Shown: piece by piece, positions 46,502 to 55,837 of the stretch | How the letters are laid out: every line of letters starts with the position of its first letter | How positions within the stretch are numbered: position 1 is the stretch's first letter | The notes under the pieces: model-generated | What the model was told of the DNA's origin: nothing | Databases searched by the model: none | Seen by the model: the letters and a program-made list of their open reading frames with translations, nothing else | Assembly: GCF_000720485.1 (NCBI RefSeq) | Contig: NZ_JOAX01000020.1 | Coordinates: 228,945-292,944, forward strand | Reading direction: 5' to 3' | From: Streptomyces ochraceiscleroticus | GTDB lineage: Bacteria > Actinomycetota > Actinomycetes > Streptomycetales > Streptomycetaceae | DNA length: 64,000 bases | Position numbers and translations under genes: made by a program

Positions 46502-47266
46502 GTGAGCAGCACCGAGACCCACAGCACCGGCCATACCGAGACCCCCGCCCCCGCCGCCCCCGCGCGCCGGGAGGAGACCGACCGCGACGCGGCACCGCAG
46601 TTCGTGCTGCCGCTGGTCGTCCGGCTGGAGAAGACCGCGCCGCCGGCGCGTACGGACGCGCTGGAGACGGCCGCGCGGGCGGTGCTCGTACTGCTCTCGG
46701 ACGCGCGCTCGCTGGGCGAGGGCGAGTGGGCCGCTGCCGTACGGGACTGGCAGGACGCCCGCATCCGCAAGGTCGTGCGGCGGGCGCGGGGCGCGGAGTG
46801 GCGGCGCGCGTCGGAGCTGCCGGGCATCACGGTCACCGGCGACTCCGCCGAGGTGCGGGTCTTCCCGCCGGTGCCGCTGGACGGCTGGCCCAAGGAGCTG
46901 GCCAAGCTCCAGGTCTCGGGTACGGAGCTGGACGACCCGGAGCCGCCGGGCGCGCCCGGCACGGAGGGGCCCGTGCTGTGGCTGAGCCCGGAGCTGAAGA
47001 TGTCGGCGGGCAAGTCGATGGCCCAGGCGGGCCACGGCGCGCAGCTCGCGTGGTGGGAGCTGTCCGAGCCCGAGCGGGCGGCCTGGCAGGCGGCCGGCTT
47101 CCCGCTGTCGGTACGCACGGCGGAGCCGGACCGCTGGGCGGCACTGATACGCAGCGGCCTGCCCGTCGTCCGTGACGCGGGCTTCACGGAGATCGCCCCC
47201 GGGAACACCGTCGTGGCCGAAGGCGGCAGTCGCTTCTGCCCCCTCCGGCCCCTGCGACAGCCGTAG
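46502..47266 (+). CDS. Peptidyl-tRNA hydrolase-like (PTH2 domain) protein
   Basis: A 254-residue protein whose C-terminal 110 residues show a PTH2-type fold: VLWLSPELKMSAGKSMAQAG, then the central alpha-helices and PGNTVVAEGGSRF. The N-terminal half (VLPLVVRLEKTAP, VRDWQDARIRKVVRRARGAEW) is specific to actinomycetes and may be a second, degenerate copy. PTH2 enzymes recycle peptidyl-tRNA; activity of this two-part form is unproven. GTG start. The strong hairpin at 47270-47297 follows. Confidence 0.8.
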   Translation: MSSTETHSTGHTETPAPAAPARREETDRDAAPQFVLPLVVRLEKTAPPARTDALETAARAVLVLLSDARSLGEGEWAAAVRDWQDARIRKVVRRARGAEWRRASELPGITVTGDSAEVRVFPPVPLDGWPKELAKLQVSGTELDDPEPPGAPGTEGPVLWLSPELKMSAGKSMAQAGHGAQLAWWELSEPERAAWQAAGFPLSVRTAEPDRWAALIRSGLPVVRDAGFTEIAPGNTVVAEGGSRFCPLRPLRQP

Positions 47267-47269
47267 GCG

Positions 47270-47297
47270 GGCCGCTCCTGGGTCCAAGGAGACGGCC
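47270..47297 (+). terminator. Hairpin terminator after the PTH2 gene
   Basis: GGCCGCTCCT (47270-47279) pairs with AGGAG-A-CGGCC (47287-47297) with a single bulged A and a 7-base loop. It starts 4 bases after the stop. Confidence 0.7.
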
Positions 47298-47317
47298 GGC
47301 GCGCGCCTGCCGCCGCC

Positions 47318-48133
47318 TCACACCCCGTGCCACGTGTGGCGGTTGCGGGCGAGGGTGTGGATGCGGTTGGCGGTGGTGGGGGTCAGTACGCCGCCGAGGG
47401 CGCCGAGGGCGGTGACCGCCTGGGCCCCGGCCATGAGACGGACGGCCGCGTCGTCACCCTTCGCCTCCGCGTCGGCCGGCACGTCCGCGTTGCCCTCCGG
47501 GCTCGCGTCGACGGGAGGCTCCGGGCCGGGTTGCTCCGGCGGGAGCTGTTCGATGTGGTGGGGGCCGATGAGGACGAGTACGGGGTGGATGGGGACCGGG
47601 AAGCCGCAGGCGCGGGTCAGGGCGTAGGTGGCGCGCTCGGCGCGTTGCCGGGTGCGGCGCACGTACGGCTGCGGGCGCCGGCCGCGGCCCGGGTGCACGT
47701 CGGTGGCGTCGGCACGTACGCGCGCCGCACGTACGCACTCCGTGGCGATGCAGAAGACCCCGCCCGGCCCGATGAGCAGGTGGCTGATCTCGCTGCCGGG
47801 CGGCAGCGGCAGGGAATGCAGCACGTGCCAGCCGCCGCGGCTCAGCCGCTCCAGCTCCGCGCCCACCGCGCACTCCGCGGCGAGCCGGCGCCGCCACTCG
47901 TCCTGTACGGGCCGCCGGCCCAGCAGCCGGGCGGCGAAGAGCGCGGGGCCGTCGAGGGGGTGTGCGGCGAGGTGGGTGCGGAGCACCTCCCCGGGGCGGT
48001 TCGGCGCGAGGTCGTCGTCCGGCGGCAGGAAGAGCCGGTCGGGGTCGTCCGGCGGCAGGTAGCGGCGGTCTCGGTCGTCGTCCGGCGGCAGGTAGCTCCG
48101 GTCGGGGTAGTCCGGCGTCGGTTCCACGGACAT
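47318..48133 (-). CDS. NERD-like domain protein with repeated N-terminus
   Basis: A 271-residue protein. Residues 8-40 contain three units close to DRxYLPPDD (DRSYLPPDDD, RRYLPPDD, DRLFLPPDD). The middle AVGAELERLSRGGWHVLHSL, followed by EISHLLIGPGGVFCIATE, resembles a NERD nuclease-related domain. The basic end VPIHPVLVLIGPHHIEQLPP is followed by an acidic linker and a terminal helix. GAGGGGTG lies directly before the ATG. Function is unknown; NERD proteins are linked to nucleic-acid processing. The catalytic residues cannot be confirmed by eye. Confidence 0.75.
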   Translation of the reverse strand: MSVEPTPDYPDRSYLPPDDDRDRRYLPPDDPDRLFLPPDDDLAPNRPGEVLRTHLAAHPLDGPALFAARLLGRRPVQDEWRRRLAAECAVGAELERLSRGGWHVLHSLPLPPGSEISHLLIGPGGVFCIATECVRAARVRADATDVHPGRGRRPQPYVRRTRQRAERATYALTRACGFPVPIHPVLVLIGPHHIEQLPPEQPGPEPPVDASPEGNADVPADAEAKGDDAAVRLMAGAQAVTALGALGGVLTPTTANRIHTLARNRHTWHGV

Positions 48134-48314
48134 CACCCCTCGCGCACCCCTCGCGGGACTCGCCTCCGGCGGAGACCGCCACGGCGCCGGCCCCGCCCCT
48201 CCCCCATGGGACCAGGAGCCCGCGGCACGGGCAAGAGCGAGTGAAGGTACGCCGAACGAGCCGGTGAACGTCCGCGAAAGGGTGGGAACAGGCGTCCGGG
48301 CGTGGTACATCGTG

Positions 48315-48962
48315 ATGATGCCGATGTCGACGTTGAAGGAAGCGGACCTCGCGGATCCGTCCCGGCTCGAAGCCGCCCTGCGCGCGAACCTCGCGGCCTT
48401 CGAACGGCGCGAGATCGCCGTGCCCGAGGGCGTGCGCCACGCCGCCGTGTGCCTCACCGTTCTCCCGTACCGCGACGAGCCGCACGTCCTGGTGATCAAG
48501 CGGGCGCCGCGCGGCCGCAACGCCGGGCAGTGGGCGCTGCCCGGCGGCCGCCTGGACGAGGGCGAGTCGGCGGAGGCGGCCGCGCTGCGGGAGTTGGCCG
48601 AGGAGACCTCGGTCGACGCCGGCCCCGAGGAGATCGCCGGGTATCTGGACGACTTCCGTACCGACTCCGGGTTCGTCATCACGCCGCTGGTCGTCGTCCC
48701 GCGTGGACCGGCGCTGCCGCGGCCGGCCCCGGACGAGGTCCAGTCGGTGCACCACGTACCGCTGCGGCGGCTGCGGGAGCCGGACCTGCCGCGGTGGGTC
48801 ACGGCTCCGGACGGCGGGCCGCTGCTGCAGATGCCGCTGCGCCCGGGGATGGTGATCCACGCGCCGACCGGTGCGCTGCTGTGGCAGTTCCGGGAGGTGT
48901 GCCTGCTCGGCCGCCCGACCCGGGTCGGCACGGTGACCCAGCCGGAGTTCACCCGCCGGTGA
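48315..48962 (+). CDS. NUDIX hydrolase (CoA pyrophosphatase-like)
   Basis: About 215 residues with the complete Nudix box, GGRLDEGESAEAAALRELAE followed by ETSV. The preceding VLVIKRAPRGRNAGQWALPG is typical of the NUDIX/CoA diphosphatase group. It hydrolyses nucleoside diphosphates linked to another moiety. Start is uncertain: ATGs at 48315, 48318 and 48324, or a GTG at 48264, none with a clear ribosome site. It diverges from the NERD gene. Confidence 0.88.
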   Translation: MMPMSTLKEADLADPSRLEAALRANLAAFERREIAVPEGVRHAAVCLTVLPYRDEPHVLVIKRAPRGRNAGQWALPGGRLDEGESAEAAALRELAEETSVDAGPEEIAGYLDDFRTDSGFVITPLVVVPRGPALPRPAPDEVQSVHHVPLRRLREPDLPRWVTAPDGGPLLQMPLRPGMVIHAPTGALLWQFREVCLLGRPTRVGTVTQPEFTRR

Positions 48963-49067
48963 GCCGGAGAGGGCGGCGCCCCCACCGGCCGCGGCGTACC
49001 ACCCCACCGGCCTCGGTGCACAGCCCCGCGGCCGGTGGGGCATCGCCGAGCACGTACCGTTTCTTGC

Positions 49068-49745
49068 GTGTACACCTCACTCCTCGGGTTCACTGTCGTC
49101 GCCGCCCTGCTGACCGTCTCCCCCGGTCCGGACTTCGCGGTCGTGCTGCGTACCGCGCTCGGCTCGGGGCGGCGCGCCGCGCTGTGTTCCGCGCTCGGCA
49201 TCGCGGCGGGCTGCTTCGTGTGGGGGCTGGCGGGCGCGGCCGGGCTGACGGCGATGCTGTCGGCGTCCCAGGTGGCGTACGACGGGCTGCGGATCGCGGG
49301 CGCCGCGTACCTGATGTGGCTCGGCTTCCAGGCGCTGCGCAGCGCACGGCGCACCGCCACGGCGGCCACCGAGCCCGCCGAAAGCGCCCCGGCGGACGGC
49401 GCGGCCGACCCGGCCGGCCCCACCGGTCCGGAGGCACCGCAGACTCCGTGGCGCGCGTTCCGCACCGGGCTGCTGACGAACGTGCTCAATCCGAAGGTCG
49501 GCGTGGTGTACATGTCGCTGCTGCCGCAGTTCATCCCGCACGGCGCGCCGGTCGTGGCGACCACCCTGATGCTCGTCGCCGTCCACGCCCTACTGGGCGT
49601 CGTCTGGCTCGGCTCCGTCACCCTCGCCGTGCACCGCGCACGGGCCGTCTTCCGCAGGCCGCGCGTCCGCCGCCGCCTCGAACAGCTCACCGGCACCGTC
49701 CTCTTCGGGCTCGGCGCCGCGGTGGCCGCCGAAACGGCCCGCTGA
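49068..49745 (+). CDS. LysE/RhtB-family amino-acid exporter
   Basis: A 225-residue membrane protein with about six helices. The start [20 protein letters not shown] with the conserved PGPD, then [16 protein letters not shown] and the hydrophobic C-terminus, fit LysE/RhtB. An Ala/Pro-rich hydrophilic loop of about 35 residues separates the halves. It exports amino acids or their analogues; substrate is unknown. GTG start at 49068. Confidence 0.92.
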   Translation: MYTSLLGFTVVAALLTVSPGPDFAVVLRTALGSGRRAALCSALGIAAGCFVWGLAGAAGLTAMLSASQVAYDGLRIAGAAYLMWLGFQALRSARRTATAATEPAESAPADGAADPAGPTGPEAPQTPWRAFRTGLLTNVLNPKVGVVYMSLLPQFIPHGAPVVATTLMLVAVHALLGVVWLGSVTLAVHRARAVFRRPRVRRRLEQLTGTVLFGLGAAVAAETAR

Positions 49746-49926
49746 CGCGCCGCCCGCGGCACCGGCCCCGCCCGTGCGCCGCGCCAACGCCCCGTACGGG
49801 CGCCGTACGCTGCGCAAAGGCAGGGAAAAGCTCAGATCCGGCTCTGAACCCGGCCCATGGACGGTTCGTCCTCCCCAGAGGGGTGATGAGTACGGAATAC
49901 GCGGAGTCGGGAGTGGAGGGGGAACC

Positions 49927-51501
49927 ATGGAGCAGCCAGGGCACACCGGCCACCGGGAGCGGCAGCCGGGCCGTACGGACCACCGGGAGCGGCCGGCACA
50001 CACGCCGCTCCTGGGCACCGGCATCGGCTGGCGGCCGGAGATCGCCGACGGCATCGCCCGGCTGCCCGGTATCGACTGGGTCGAGGTCGTCGCCGAGAAC
50101 ATCTGCCCGGGCCACCTCCCGCCCGCCCTCGAAGCGCTGCGCGCCCGCGGCACGACCGTCGTGCCGCACGGCGTCTCCCTCGGGCTGGGCGGCGCCGAGC
50201 GGCCGGACGCCGGGCGGCTGGCCGCGCTGGCCGAGCGCGCCGAGGCGCTCGCCGCGCCGCTCGTCACGGAGCACATCGCCTTCGTACGGGCCGGCGGCGC
50301 GCTGACCGGCGGCCCGCGCATGGAGGCGGGGCACCTGCTGCCCGTACCGCGGACGTACGACGCGCTGGACGTGCTGTGCGAGAACGTACGCATCGCGCAG
50401 GACGCGCTGCCGGTACCGCTGGCGCTGGAGAACATCGCTGCGCTGGTCAACTGGCCGGGCGAGGAGCTGACCGAGGGACAGTTCCTCGCCGAGCTCGTCG
50501 AGCGGACCGGCGTACGGCTGCTGATCGACGTGGCGAACCTGCACACCAACCGCGTCAACCGGGGCGAGGACCCGGCGGCCGCGCTCGCGGCGCTGCCGGT
50601 GGAGGCGATCTCGTACGTCCATGTCGCGGGCGGTTTCGAACGGGACGGGGTGTGGCACGACAGCCATGCTCACCCCGTGACGCAGCCCGTTCTGGAGGTA
50701 CTCGCCGAGCTGTGCGCCCGCGTCGGCCCGCCCGGTGTCCTCCTCGAACGCGATGAGAACTTCCCCGCTACGGAGGAGCTCGCCGCCGAACTGGATGCCA
50801 TACGGACCGTCGTCGAAACGACCGCGCTGCGGCCCGGGCTCGGGTCCGGCGCGCGCCCAGTCCCCCGGCCCGACGACCGGAGCATCAACCTGGGCAACGC
50901 CCCGGACGACACAGCCGCCAAGGAGACCGAAGCCGCCCGCCCCCGCCTGGCCGCCGCGCAGGAGGAGCTGCTCGCGGCGCTGGTGGCGGGCGAACCGGAC
51001 CCCGCGGGGTTCGACGGGGAGCGGCTGGCCGTGCAGCGGCGCGCGCTGGCGGGCAAGCGCGCCGACGTGATCGCCTCGGTCGCGCCGGAGCTGCCCGGCA
51101 TACTCGGAGCGGACTACCGCAGCGCTTTCCTGGACTACGCGCAGCACCGGCCGATGCGGGGCGGCTACCGCCGCGACGCGCTGGACTTCGCCGGCCATCT
51201 GCTCGCCCTCGGCCTGCCGGCGCACCCCGCCGCGCGGCGGGAGCTGACACAGTGGTGGCGCGAGCGCTCGGGCCCCACCCCGCCGTCGGCCGGCGCCGCC
51301 GCACGGCTGGCCCGGCTGGCCCGCACGGTGACCGGCCGCCTGCTGCCCCGGACGGGCCACACTGCGGACGGGTCGCCGGACCGGCCCCGGGGCGGCGGTC
51401 CGGCCCCGGACGGGACGGCGGACGGCCGGAGCGCACCCCCGAGCGTGCCGGCGGGTGCCTCGCGGGTGGAGTATGTCGACAGACCCCGGAGTGGGAGGTA
51501 A
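49927..51501 (+). CDS. DUF692-family MNIO oxidase fused to DUF2063-like partner domain
   Basis: A 524-residue protein. Residues about 28-305 are a TIM-barrel DUF692 (multinuclear non-heme iron-dependent oxidase). Likely iron ligands are all present: His81 (VPHGVSL), Glu115/His116 (TEHIAF), Glu168 (LEN), Asp201 ([11 protein letters not shown]), His232 (YVHVAGG), Asp245/His247 (HDSHAHP) and Glu274 (LLERDEN). Residues about 330-440 ([18 protein letters not shown], then [20 protein letters not shown]) resemble the DUF2063/HvfC-like partner proteins usually encoded separately. The last 80 residues are disordered. Characterised MNIOs modify cysteines in ribosomal peptides (for example methanobactin). 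GGAGGGGG precedes the ATG. The stop overlaps the ribosome site of the TIGR04222 gene, so the two are coupled. Confidence 0.88.
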   Translation: MEQPGHTGHRERQPGRTDHRERPAHTPLLGTGIGWRPEIADGIARLPGIDWVEVVAENICPGHLPPALEALRARGTTVVPHGVSLGLGGAERPDAGRLAALAERAEALAAPLVTEHIAFVRAGGALTGGPRMEAGHLLPVPRTYDALDVLCENVRIAQDALPVPLALENIAALVNWPGEELTEGQFLAELVERTGVRLLIDVANLHTNRVNRGEDPAAALAALPVEAISYVHVAGGFERDGVWHDSHAHPVTQPVLEVLAELCARVGPPGVLLERDENFPATEELAAELDAIRTVVETTALRPGLGSGARPVPRPDDRSINLGNAPDDTAAKETEAARPRLAAAQEELLAALVAGEPDPAGFDGERLAVQRRALAGKRADVIASVAPELPGILGADYRSAFLDYAQHRPMRGGYRRDALDFAGHLLALGLPAHPAARRELTQWWRERSGPTPPSAGAAARLARLARTVTGRLLPRTGHTADGSPDRPRGGGPAPDGTADGRSAPPSVPAGASRVEYVDRPRSGR

Positions 51502-51506
51502 TCACT

Positions 51507-52397
51507 TTGTCCTTCGCGCAGTTGGTGTACTGGGCCGTCGCCGCTTCCTCAGTGGTGCTCATCGCCGGTACGGTCCACACCCGCCGCGCCACGCCGTCCC
51601 CCCGTACCGTGCTCGTCGAGGCGGACTCGCAGGACCTCTGGGACAACGCCTTTCTCGCCGGCGGTCCCGGCCGGGTCGCCGACGCGGCGATCGCCGGGAT
51701 GCACGGCGACGGCCGGCTGGCGATCGGCGGCCCCGGAACGGTCACCGCGCGCCGCCCCGCCGTCTCGCACGACCCGGTCGAGTCCGCGGTGCTGGAAGCG
51801 CTCGTCCGCACGCCCGGCGGCTCGCTGACGCGGCTGCGCCCCACGGTCATGCGCAGCGCGGCCGTCCAGCAGATCGGCGACCGGCTGGCCGACCGCGGCC
51901 TGCTGCGCCGCCCGGAGACGGGCCGGCGCTGGCGGCAGCTCGCCCGGCTGCAGATCGGCGCGTGCATGTGCGTCTTCTTCCTCGGCATCTTCCAGTCGGT
52001 GACGGGCGCGCTGGACGACGGCGCTCCGCAGTACCCGCAGAACATGCCGTTCGTACTGAAGGTGACGCCCGCGGTGTTCGCGGGGATCTTCGTCGGCACG
52101 CTGTGCCGGAGCGCCGTGCGCCGCCGCATCACGAAGGCCGGCAAGCGGGCCCTGAAGCAGTTTCGCGCGGCGAACAGGGCGGCCGTCACCGGCCCGGCGG
52201 ACCGGTCCGCCGCGCTCACCGTGGCCGTCGGCGGCGTGGCGGTACTGGTGGACCGGGTACTGCGCGACCATCTGCTGGAGGCGCAGCGGGCGGCGGCCGG
52301 CAGCGCGACGGCCGCCGCGGTGTCCTCGACCGGCCCCGGCGCCGACTGGAGCGCGGCCGGGGACACCGGCGGGACGTGGTGCGGCTCGGGTAGCTGA
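51507..52397 (+). CDS. TIGR04222-type membrane protein
   Basis: A 296-residue protein starting with TTG at 51507; GGGAGG (51493-51498) sits 8 bases upstream and overlaps the stop of the DUF692 gene. Predicted helices: FAQLVYWAVAASSVVLIAG near the N-terminus, ACMCVFFLGIFQSV near 160 and VTPAVFAGIFVGTL near 190. The order and motifs (LSFAQLVYW, VESAVLEALVRTPGG) match the TIGR04222 family of actinomycetes. The C-terminus is Gly/Ser/Ala-rich and ends GGTWCGSGS with a single cysteine. I recall family members with long Gly/Cys-rich tails next to DUF692 genes. It may be the MNIO substrate or anchor; this is inference. Confidence 0.75.
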   Translation: MSFAQLVYWAVAASSVVLIAGTVHTRRATPSPRTVLVEADSQDLWDNAFLAGGPGRVADAAIAGMHGDGRLAIGGPGTVTARRPAVSHDPVESAVLEALVRTPGGSLTRLRPTVMRSAAVQQIGDRLADRGLLRRPETGRRWRQLARLQIGACMCVFFLGIFQSVTGALDDGAPQYPQNMPFVLKVTPAVFAGIFVGTLCRSAVRRRITKAGKRALKQFRAANRAAVTGPADRSAALTVAVGGVAVLVDRVLRDHLLEAQRAAAGSATAAAVSSTGPGADWSAAGDTGGTWCGSGS

Positions 52398-52569
52398 TCG
52401 GCGGCTGATCGGGCGGCTGAACCGCGCGCCCGGCCGCACGGCGCGGGGCCACACGGGCCCGGAAACCCGCCAACGTACCAACCCCCGCCCCTTGTTGAGC
52501 GGGCTTCGGCGAACGGGGGCGCGGGCACGGCCAGCCCGATTAGCGTGCGGTGCCGCACCAGGAGGCACC

Positions 52570-53355
52570 ATGCGAACCGTCACCGGAACCGGTCTCGTCG
52601 TCGCCGCACTCGTCGCGACGGCAGCCGCACTGCTCTTCCCCATCCTGTCCTTCGCCGGGCTGTCGGCGGCCGGCACCGACCCCGACGCGGGCACCGTCGC
52701 CACCCGCTCCGGCCCGCTCTCCCCGCTCGACCGCGACTTCGTGACCAAGGTACGGCTGGCCGGGCTGTGGGAGCTGCCGGCCGGGCAGCAGGCGCAGGAG
52801 CGCGGCACCACCAAGGCCGTACGGACCGCGGGCGACCACCTCGTGAACGGGCACACCGAACTCGACCGGCACGTACGGGAGGTGGCCGGCCAGCTCGGCG
52901 TCGACCTGCCCAACCAGCCCAACGACCAGCAGCAGGGCTGGCTCTCCGAGCTGGAGGCCGCGCGCGGCGCCGAGTACGACCGGAAGTTCGCCAACATCCT
53001 GCGGCTGGCGCACGGCAGGGTCTTCACGGTCGTCGCACAGGTCCGCGCGACGACCCGAAACTCGCTGGTCCGCGGGCTGGCGGACGACGCCAACGCGACC
53101 GTGCTCGACCACATCACCGTGCTCGAACGCACCGGTTTCGTGGACTTCGACGGCATCGCGCGGGACACGCAGGCGTCGAGCTCGCCGACGTCGCCGGCCG
53201 CGCCGCCGCCCGTCCCGCCGACGCCCTCGGCGCCGCCCGCACCGCCCGAGCCCGCCACCCCGTCCGCGACCTACTCGCTGCCGCCGGCCGCCTCGGCGCC
53301 CGCGCCGGAGGGCACCGGCCGCGCGGGCCGGTCCCACGCGAACGCCGCGCGCTGA
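52570..53355 (+). CDS. Exported DUF4142 protein
   Basis: A 261-residue protein with a single N-terminal hydrophobic segment (GLVVAALVATAAALLFPIL), serving as signal or anchor. A helical DUF4142 domain follows (LDRDFVTKVRLAGLWELP, TAGDHLVNGHTELDRHV, RKFANILRLAHGR). DUF4142 is distantly ferritin-like, but I cannot verify metal ligands by eye. The C-terminal 80 residues are Pro/Ala-rich. AGGAGG lies just upstream of the ATG. It is 172 bases after the TIGR04222 gene on the same strand; the two may share a role. Confidence 0.85.
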   Translation: MRTVTGTGLVVAALVATAAALLFPILSFAGLSAAGTDPDAGTVATRSGPLSPLDRDFVTKVRLAGLWELPAGQQAQERGTTKAVRTAGDHLVNGHTELDRHVREVAGQLGVDLPNQPNDQQQGWLSELEAARGAEYDRKFANILRLAHGRVFTVVAQVRATTRNSLVRGLADDANATVLDHITVLERTGFVDFDGIARDTQASSSPTSPAAPPPVPPTPSAPPAPPEPATPSATYSLPPAASAPAPEGTGRAGRSHANAAR

Positions 53356-53369
53356 GAGCCTTCGTCGAA

Positions 53370-53416
53370 AAGCCCCGGAGGCAGCCACCCCGCGGTCCCG
53401 CACGGTCTCTTCCGGG
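53370..53416 (+). terminator. Hairpin after the DUF4142 gene
   Basis: GCCCCGGA (53370-53377) pairs perfectly with TCCGGGGC (53409-53416). The 31-base loop is long and can fold further. It starts 15 bases after the stop. Confidence 0.5.
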
Positions 53417-53481
53417 GCATCCCTTCCGACACCGGCGCCCGGTGCTTTACATCACCAAATCCCCGCTCAAGTATCCCTTTT

Positions 53482-53496
53482 GTCACACACGGTGAC
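53482..53496. promoter_or_regulatory. Inverted repeat upstream of the S33 peptidase gene
   Basis: GTCAC-ACACG-GTGAC at 53482-53496, with a further GGTGAC copy at 53515-53520, lies 40 bases before the peptidase start. It could be an operator overlapping the promoter. Confidence 0.3.
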
Positions 53497-53537
53497 GCCA
53501 TTCGGAGGCGGCACGGTGACCCACGAAGGGACGGCTT

Positions 53538-55076
53538 GTGAAGGCAGTAGCGTTGTTCGGCGCCATCGGGTCACTGGTCCTGGGCACACTGGCGGCCGCT
53601 CCGGCGGACGGCGCGGAGACCGGGCTCCGCGTGCCCGCCCCGAAGAAGATCTCATGGGGCCGCTGCGCCCCCGTGGAGCACCTCCCGGCCGGCGTGGAGT
53701 GCGGCAAGGTCAGCGTCCCCCTGGACTACGCGCACCCCGAAGGCAGGAAGATCGACCTCACGGTCAGCCGGCGGCGCGCCAGTGGCCCCGCGCGCGAGCG
53801 GCAGGGCGCGCTGCTCTACAACCCCGGCGGCCCCGGCGGCTCCGCGATGGCCTTCCCCATGTACGGCGGGCTGCCCGAGTGGCGCCGCACGGCCAGGGCG
53901 TACGACTTCGTCGGCTACGCGCCGCGCGGGGTGGGGCGCTCGGCGCCGCTCTCCTGCGAGGACCCCGAGCAGTCCGCGAAGGCGCCCTCGGACAGCCCGG
54001 TGCACCCCTCGGAGCGCTTCAAGCAGCAGAAGATCAAGGAGGCGCGGGAGTACGCGGAGGGCTGCGCACGCCGGGCCGGGTCCGCGCTGCAGCACTACAA
54101 CACGCTGAACAACGCGCGTGACCTGGAGATGCTGCGGGTCGCGCTGGGCGAGAAGAAGCTCACCTTCATGGGCGCGTCGTACGGCACGTACCTCGGGGCC
54201 GTGTACGCGACGCTCTTCCCGGGGAACGTGCGCCGGATGGTCTTCGACAGCGTCGTGAACCCGGACCCGGACAAGGTCTGGTACCAGAACAACCTCGAAC
54301 AGAACATCGCCTTCGAGGGCCGCTGGCACGACTGGCGGGCCTGGGTGGCCAAGCACCACAAGACGTACCGCCTGGGCACGACGGCGGAGGCGGTGGGCAC
54401 GTCGTACTACCGGGCGGCCGCGCAGCTCCGCCGGAAGCCTGCGGGCGGCAAGGTCGGCCCGGCCCAGCTCCAGTCCGCCTTCCTGATGGCGGGGTACAGC
54501 GACCACTACTGGCCCATCCGGGCGGCCGCGCTGTCCAAGTACCTCAAGGGCGACCCGAAGCCGCTGATCGCGCAGGCGGCGCCGGACCCGGCGGACGCGG
54601 CGTCGAAGGAGAACGGCGACGCGGTCTACTCGGCCGTGGAGTGCAATGACGCGGACTGGCCGCGGGACTGGGCGACGTGGGACCGCGACAACACGATCGT
54701 GTCCCAGGTCGCGCCGTTCGAGACCTGGGACAACGCGTGGATGAACCTGCCCTGCGCGTTCTGGCCCCGGCCTGCGCGCACGCTGCAGCAGCAGCGCCCG
54801 CTGGACGTCCGTACGGCTCCCGGAGTGCTGCCCCCGGTCCTGCTGCTCGCGGCGGAGCGGGACGGCGCCACGCCGTACGAGGGGGCGCGGGAGCTGCACC
54901 GCAGGCTGGCGGGGTCCACGCTGGTCACCGAGCGCGACGCCGGCACGCACGGGATCGCCTTCAGCGAGAACGACTGCGTGAACAAGTACACCGAGGACTA
55001 CCTGCTCACCGGGCGGGTCCCGGAGCGGGATGCATTCTGCAAGCCGCACAAGGAGCCCGAGCCCGGCGAGGAGTGA
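53538..55076 (+). CDS. Secreted alpha/beta-hydrolase peptidase (S33, tripeptidyl-aminopeptidase-like)
   Basis: A 512-residue exported hydrolase. The signal peptide ends near residue 26. The oxyanion NPGGPGGSA is followed by the nucleophile elbow GASYGTYLG with Ser214. Late DGATPY gives Asp and GTHGIAF gives His. The C-terminal lid and Cys pairs are typical of Streptomyces secreted tripeptidyl aminopeptidases. GTG start, with GAAGGGA about 7 bases upstream. It releases tripeptides from protein N-termini; a role in maturing products of the neighbouring DUF692 cluster is only a possibility. Confidence 0.9.
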   Translation: MKAVALFGAIGSLVLGTLAAAPADGAETGLRVPAPKKISWGRCAPVEHLPAGVECGKVSVPLDYAHPEGRKIDLTVSRRRASGPARERQGALLYNPGGPGGSAMAFPMYGGLPEWRRTARAYDFVGYAPRGVGRSAPLSCEDPEQSAKAPSDSPVHPSERFKQQKIKEAREYAEGCARRAGSALQHYNTLNNARDLEMLRVALGEKKLTFMGASYGTYLGAVYATLFPGNVRRMVFDSVVNPDPDKVWYQNNLEQNIAFEGRWHDWRAWVAKHHKTYRLGTTAEAVGTSYYRAAAQLRRKPAGGKVGPAQLQSAFLMAGYSDHYWPIRAAALSKYLKGDPKPLIAQAAPDPADAASKENGDAVYSAVECNDADWPRDWATWDRDNTIVSQVAPFETWDNAWMNLPCAFWPRPARTLQQQRPLDVRTAPGVLPPVLLLAAERDGATPYEGARELHRRLAGSTLVTERDAGTHGIAFSENDCVNKYTEDYLLTGRVPERDAFCKPHKEPEPGEE

Positions 55077-55094
55077 GTCGGGCGCGGGGGCCGG

Positions 55095-55826
55095 TCAGGC
55101 CAGCCCGGCCACCAGCTCCGAGACCGGCTTGCGGCGGCCGGTGTAGAACGGGACCTCTTCGCGGACGTGCAGCCGCGCCTCGGAGCCGCGCAGGTGCCGC
55201 ATGAGGTCGACGATGCGGTACAGCTCGTCGGCCTCGAAGGCGAGGATCCACTCGTAGTCGCCGAGCGAGAAGGACGGCACGGTGTTGGCGCGCACGTCGG
55301 GGAAGCCGCGCGCCATCTTGCCGTGGTCCGCGAGCATCCGGCGGCGGTCCTCGTCGGGGAGGAGGTACCAGTCGTACGAGCGCACGAACGGGTAGACGCT
55401 CACGTAGTTGCGCGCCTGCTCGTCGGCCAGGAAGGCCGGGATGTGCGACTTGTTGAACTCGGCGGGGCGGTGCAGCGCCATGTTCGACCAGACCGGCTCC
55501 AGGGCGCGGCCGAGCTTGGTGCGGCGGAAGAGGTTGTACGCCTCCTGGAGCGCGTCCGAGCTCTCCGAGTGCCACCAGATCATGATGTCGGCGTCGGCAC
55601 GGATGCCGGACACGTCGTACGTGCCGCGGACCACCACGTCCTTGGCGGCGAGCTGCTCGAACAGCTCATCGACCTCTTCGGCGTAGCCGCTGCGGTCCTC
55701 CGGGAGGGCTGCACGCAGCTTGAACACCGACCAGAGGGTGTAGCGGATGACCTCGTTGAGGTCCTTCGCCTTCTTGCCGGCGTTCGGGGTCTTCTCGGGC
55801 GCGGGCCCAGGGGTGGCGTCAGTCAT
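55095..55826 (-). CDS. hemQ: Coproheme decarboxylase HemQ (ChdC)
   Basis: A 243-residue chlorite-dismutase-family protein. The catalytic Tyr145 lies in [11 protein letters not shown] and the proximal His168 in [11 protein letters not shown], both as in known HemQ proteins. It performs the final step of heme synthesis, decarboxylating coproheme III to heme b with peroxide. ATG at 55826 gives the usual start; an in-frame ATG at 55835 is also possible. It lies 11 bases after the hemY stop and is co-transcribed with it. Confidence 0.95.
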   Translation of the reverse strand: MTDATPGPAPEKTPNAGKKAKDLNEVIRYTLWSVFKLRAALPEDRSGYAEEVDELFEQLAAKDVVVRGTYDVSGIRADADIMIWWHSESSDALQEAYNLFRRTKLGRALEPVWSNMALHRPAEFNKSHIPAFLADEQARNYVSVYPFVRSYDWYLLPDEDRRRMLADHGKMARGFPDVRANTVPSFSLGDYEWILAFEADELYRIVDLMRHLRGSEARLHVREEVPFYTGRRKPVSELVAGLA

Positions 55827-55837
55827 GTCATCCATTC

